Assembly: GCA_013696015.1 (NCBI GenBank)
Contig: JACCZI010000250.1
Coordinates: 1-7,677, forward strand
Origin: Nocardioidaceae bacterium
GTDB taxonomy: Bacteria; Actinomycetota; Actinomycetes; Propionibacteriales; Nocardioidaceae
Length of the DNA stretch: 7,677 nucleotides
Direction: 5' to 3'
Shown here: positions 6,361 through 7,677 of the stretch, piece by piece
Layout: each line of letters starts with the position of its first letter
How positions within the stretch are numbered: the first letter of the stretch is position 1
The notes under the pieces: model-generated
What the model saw: the letters and a program-made list of their open reading frames with translations, nothing else
Told to the model about the DNA's origin: nothing
Database searches by the model: none
Position numbers and translations under genes: made by a program

Positions 6361-7533
6361 TCACAGCTCGCTCTGCACCCCGGCCAGCAGCTGCCGGGCC
6401 ATCACCAGGCGCTGTACCTGGTTCGTGCCCTCGTAGATCTGGGTGATCTTCGCGTCGCGCATCATCCGCTCGACCGGGTAGTCACGGGTGTAGCCGTACC
6501 CCCCGAGCAGCTGCACGGCGTCGGTCGTCACCGCCATCGCGGTGTCGGACGCGAACGCCTTTGCGGCGGCACCGAAGAACGTCAGGTCGTCGTCGTCCCG
6601 CTCGGACCGGCCGGCCGCGGCGTACGTCAGCTGCCGGGCCGCCTCGACGCGCATCCCCATGTCGGCGAGCATGAACTGCAGCCCCTGGAAGTCTGCGACC
6701 GGGCGACCGAACTGGTGGCGCTCCTGGACGTAACCGAGCGCGAAGTCGAGCGCCCCTTGCGCGATGCCGACCGCCTGGGCGGCGACCGTGACCCGGGTGT
6801 GGTCGAGTGTGCGCATCGCGATGCGGAACCCCTCACCTTCGGCGCCGACCAGCCGGTCAGCCGGGATGCGTACGCTGTCGAGATAGACCTCGCGGGTCGG
6901 CGAGCCTTTGATGCCGAGCTTGCGTTCGGGCGCGCCGAACGACACTCCGGGATCGGACCGCTCCACCACAAAGGCCGAGATGGCGTTGCCGTCCGAGGTC
7001 GGGTCGGTAACGGCGAAGACCGTGTAGTAGTCCGAGACCCCGGCGTTGGTGATCCACCGCTTGACGCCGTCGAGCACGTACGTGTCGCCGTCGCGACGAG
7101 CCCGGGTCGCCATCGCCGCGGCGTCGCTGCCGGCGTCGGGCTCCGATAGGCAGTACGAGAACATCGCGCCACCGCGGGCGACCGGGGGGAGGTACGCCTT
7201 CTTCAGCCGCTCCGACCCGCTGAGCAGCAACGGCATCGTGCCGAGCTTGTTGACGCCCGGGATGAGCGAAGACGACGCGCACGCGCGCGCCACCTCCTCC
7301 ATCACAAGACACGTCGCCAGTGCATCCGCCCCCGCACCGCCGTACTCCTCGGGGATGTGGGGCGCATGGAAGTCGGCAGCCCGCAACGCGTCGTACGCGG
7401 CCTGGGGGAATGCGCTGGCCGCGTCCACCTCGGCGGCGTGAGGTGCCACCTTGTCATCGCACACAGCCCGGACCGCGGCGCGGATCGACCGGTGCTCCTC
7501 CGAGAGGCCGAACATCGGCGAGTCGTCCACCAC
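6361..7533 (-). CDS. Acyl-CoA dehydrogenase (FadE25-like)
   Basis: Predicted FAD-dependent flavoprotein of 390 residues that makes the trans-2 double bond in acyl-CoA thioesters in the cytoplasm and passes electrons to electron-transfer flavoprotein. The N-terminal helical domain starts with FGLSEEHRSIR (8-18) and holds HIPEEYGG (59-66). Family signature 1 is CLSEPDAGSD (128-137), next to KRWITNAG (158-165) in the FAD/substrate region. DHTRVTVAAQAVGIAQGALD (244-263) and ERHQFGRPVADFQ (271-283) belong to the C-terminal domain, which closes with GGYGYTRDYPVERMMRDAK (344-362) and IYEGTNQ (366-372); E368 is the expected catalytic base. Length and motifs match short/branched-chain dehydrogenases, closest in my recollection to mycobacterial FadE25. 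I chose the GTG at 7533 because GGAGGT lies 9 bases before it. GTG 7530 (spacing 12) is possible; ATG 7515 is too far. Chain-length preference cannot be read. Confidence 0.93.
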   Translation of the reverse strand: MVDDSPMFGLSEEHRSIRAAVRAVCDDKVAPHAAEVDAASAFPQAAYDALRAADFHAPHIPEEYGGAGADALATCLVMEEVARACASSSLIPGVNKLGTMPLLLSGSERLKKAYLPPVARGGAMFSYCLSEPDAGSDAAAMATRARRDGDTYVLDGVKRWITNAGVSDYYTVFAVTDPTSDGNAISAFVVERSDPGVSFGAPERKLGIKGSPTREVYLDSVRIPADRLVGAEGEGFRIAMRTLDHTRVTVAAQAVGIAQGALDFALGYVQERHQFGRPVADFQGLQFMLADMGMRVEAARQLTYAAAGRSERDDDDLTFFGAAAKAFASDTAMAVTTDAVQLLGGYGYTRDYPVERMMRDAKITQIYEGTNQVQRLVMARQLLAGVQSEL

Positions 7534-7540
7534 GTCGATG

Positions 7541-7677
7541 CTACCTCCGGGTCTTCGCTCGGCGGCGGGCACGCCAGGCGGCGCGGGTGCGGAGGAAGAC
7601 GCCGAGACCGCGCTCGGCCACCGGGTTGCTGTCGGCCGCGTTGATGCCCCCCCGCTTGGCGCGGAACGCCAGCGAAC
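7541..7677 (-). CDS. C-terminal fragment of an unidentified protein, cut by the window edge
   Basis: A minus-strand frame enters from the right edge and ends at TAG (7543-7541), leaving 44 residues. The visible tail reads RAKRGGINAADSNPVAERG (6-24), then GLGVFLRTR (24-32), and ends in a very basic run, WRARRRAKTRR (34-44). I do not recognise the family. The basic end without hydrophobic residues would suit a cytoplasmic tail of a membrane protein or a nucleic-acid- or lipid-binding tail. It is on the same strand as the acyl-CoA dehydrogenase with only 7 bases between its stop and the preferred GTG, and its stop overlaps the dehydrogenase ribosome binding site. The two are therefore probably co-transcribed and translationally coupled. 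In mycobacteria purE lies upstream of fadE25, but this tail does not look like PurE to me. Confidence 0.6.
   Translation of the reverse strand, partial: SLAFRAKRGGINAADSNPVAERGLGVFLRTRAAWRARRRAKTRR
7543..7548 (-). promoter_or_regulatory. Ribosome binding site of the acyl-CoA dehydrogenase
   Basis: GGAGGT on the minus strand is a near-perfect Shine-Dalgarno sequence, 9 bases before GTG 7533. Its final T is also the first base of the TAG stop of the upstream partial gene, a typical coupled arrangement. It decides the start codon of the dehydrogenase. Confidence 0.75.

Overview
The window is chromosomal DNA from a high-GC Gram-positive bacterium (Actinomycetota). The evidence is strong G/C bias at third codon positions, GTG starts, one probable leaderless start, and protein families typical of that phylum: LytR-CpsA-Psr (LCP) wall-polymer ligases, a DsbE/DsbF-like lipoprotein paired with a small CcdA protein, and a FadE25-type acyl-CoA dehydrogenase. 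A Propionibacteriales-like or mycobacteria-related host is plausible, but the sequence alone does not fix the family.

Layout. Positions 36-1830 (minus strand) hold two overlapping family 2 glycosyltransferase genes, transcribed leftwards. A 66-bp imperfect palindrome (1865-1930) separates them from the next minus-strand gene, an LCP protein with several N-terminal membrane helices (1975-3378). A 98-bp divergent promoter region follows, then a second LCP protein of different architecture on the plus strand (3477-4826), which ends at a hairpin terminator (about 4831-4860). Next comes a two-gene plus-strand redox module: a TlpA/DsbE-like lipoprotein (4884-5435) and a CcdA-like membrane protein (5445-6338). 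It converges on a minus-strand acyl-CoA dehydrogenase (6361-7533). At the right edge is the C-terminus of an unidentified minus-strand gene, whose stop codon overlaps the dehydrogenase ribosome binding site.

How the genes may work together. The left two thirds look like a cell-envelope glycopolymer locus: glycosyltransferases build a lipid-linked glycan, and LCP enzymes transfer such polymers to peptidoglycan or other acceptors. The lipoprotein/CcdA pair fits an extracytoplasmic thiol-disulfide system in which CcdA passes electrons across the membrane to the thioredoxin-like lipoprotein. Both LCP proteins carry cysteines predicted to lie outside the membrane and could be clients, but that is inference. 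The dehydrogenase belongs to acyl-CoA (beta-oxidation or branched-chain) metabolism and is probably in an operon with the truncated gene upstream of it.

No RNA genes, CRISPR arrays, transposase genes or phage genes were seen. Most of the window is ordinary actinobacterial core or near-core content. The least explained element is the 66-bp palindrome at 1865-1930.
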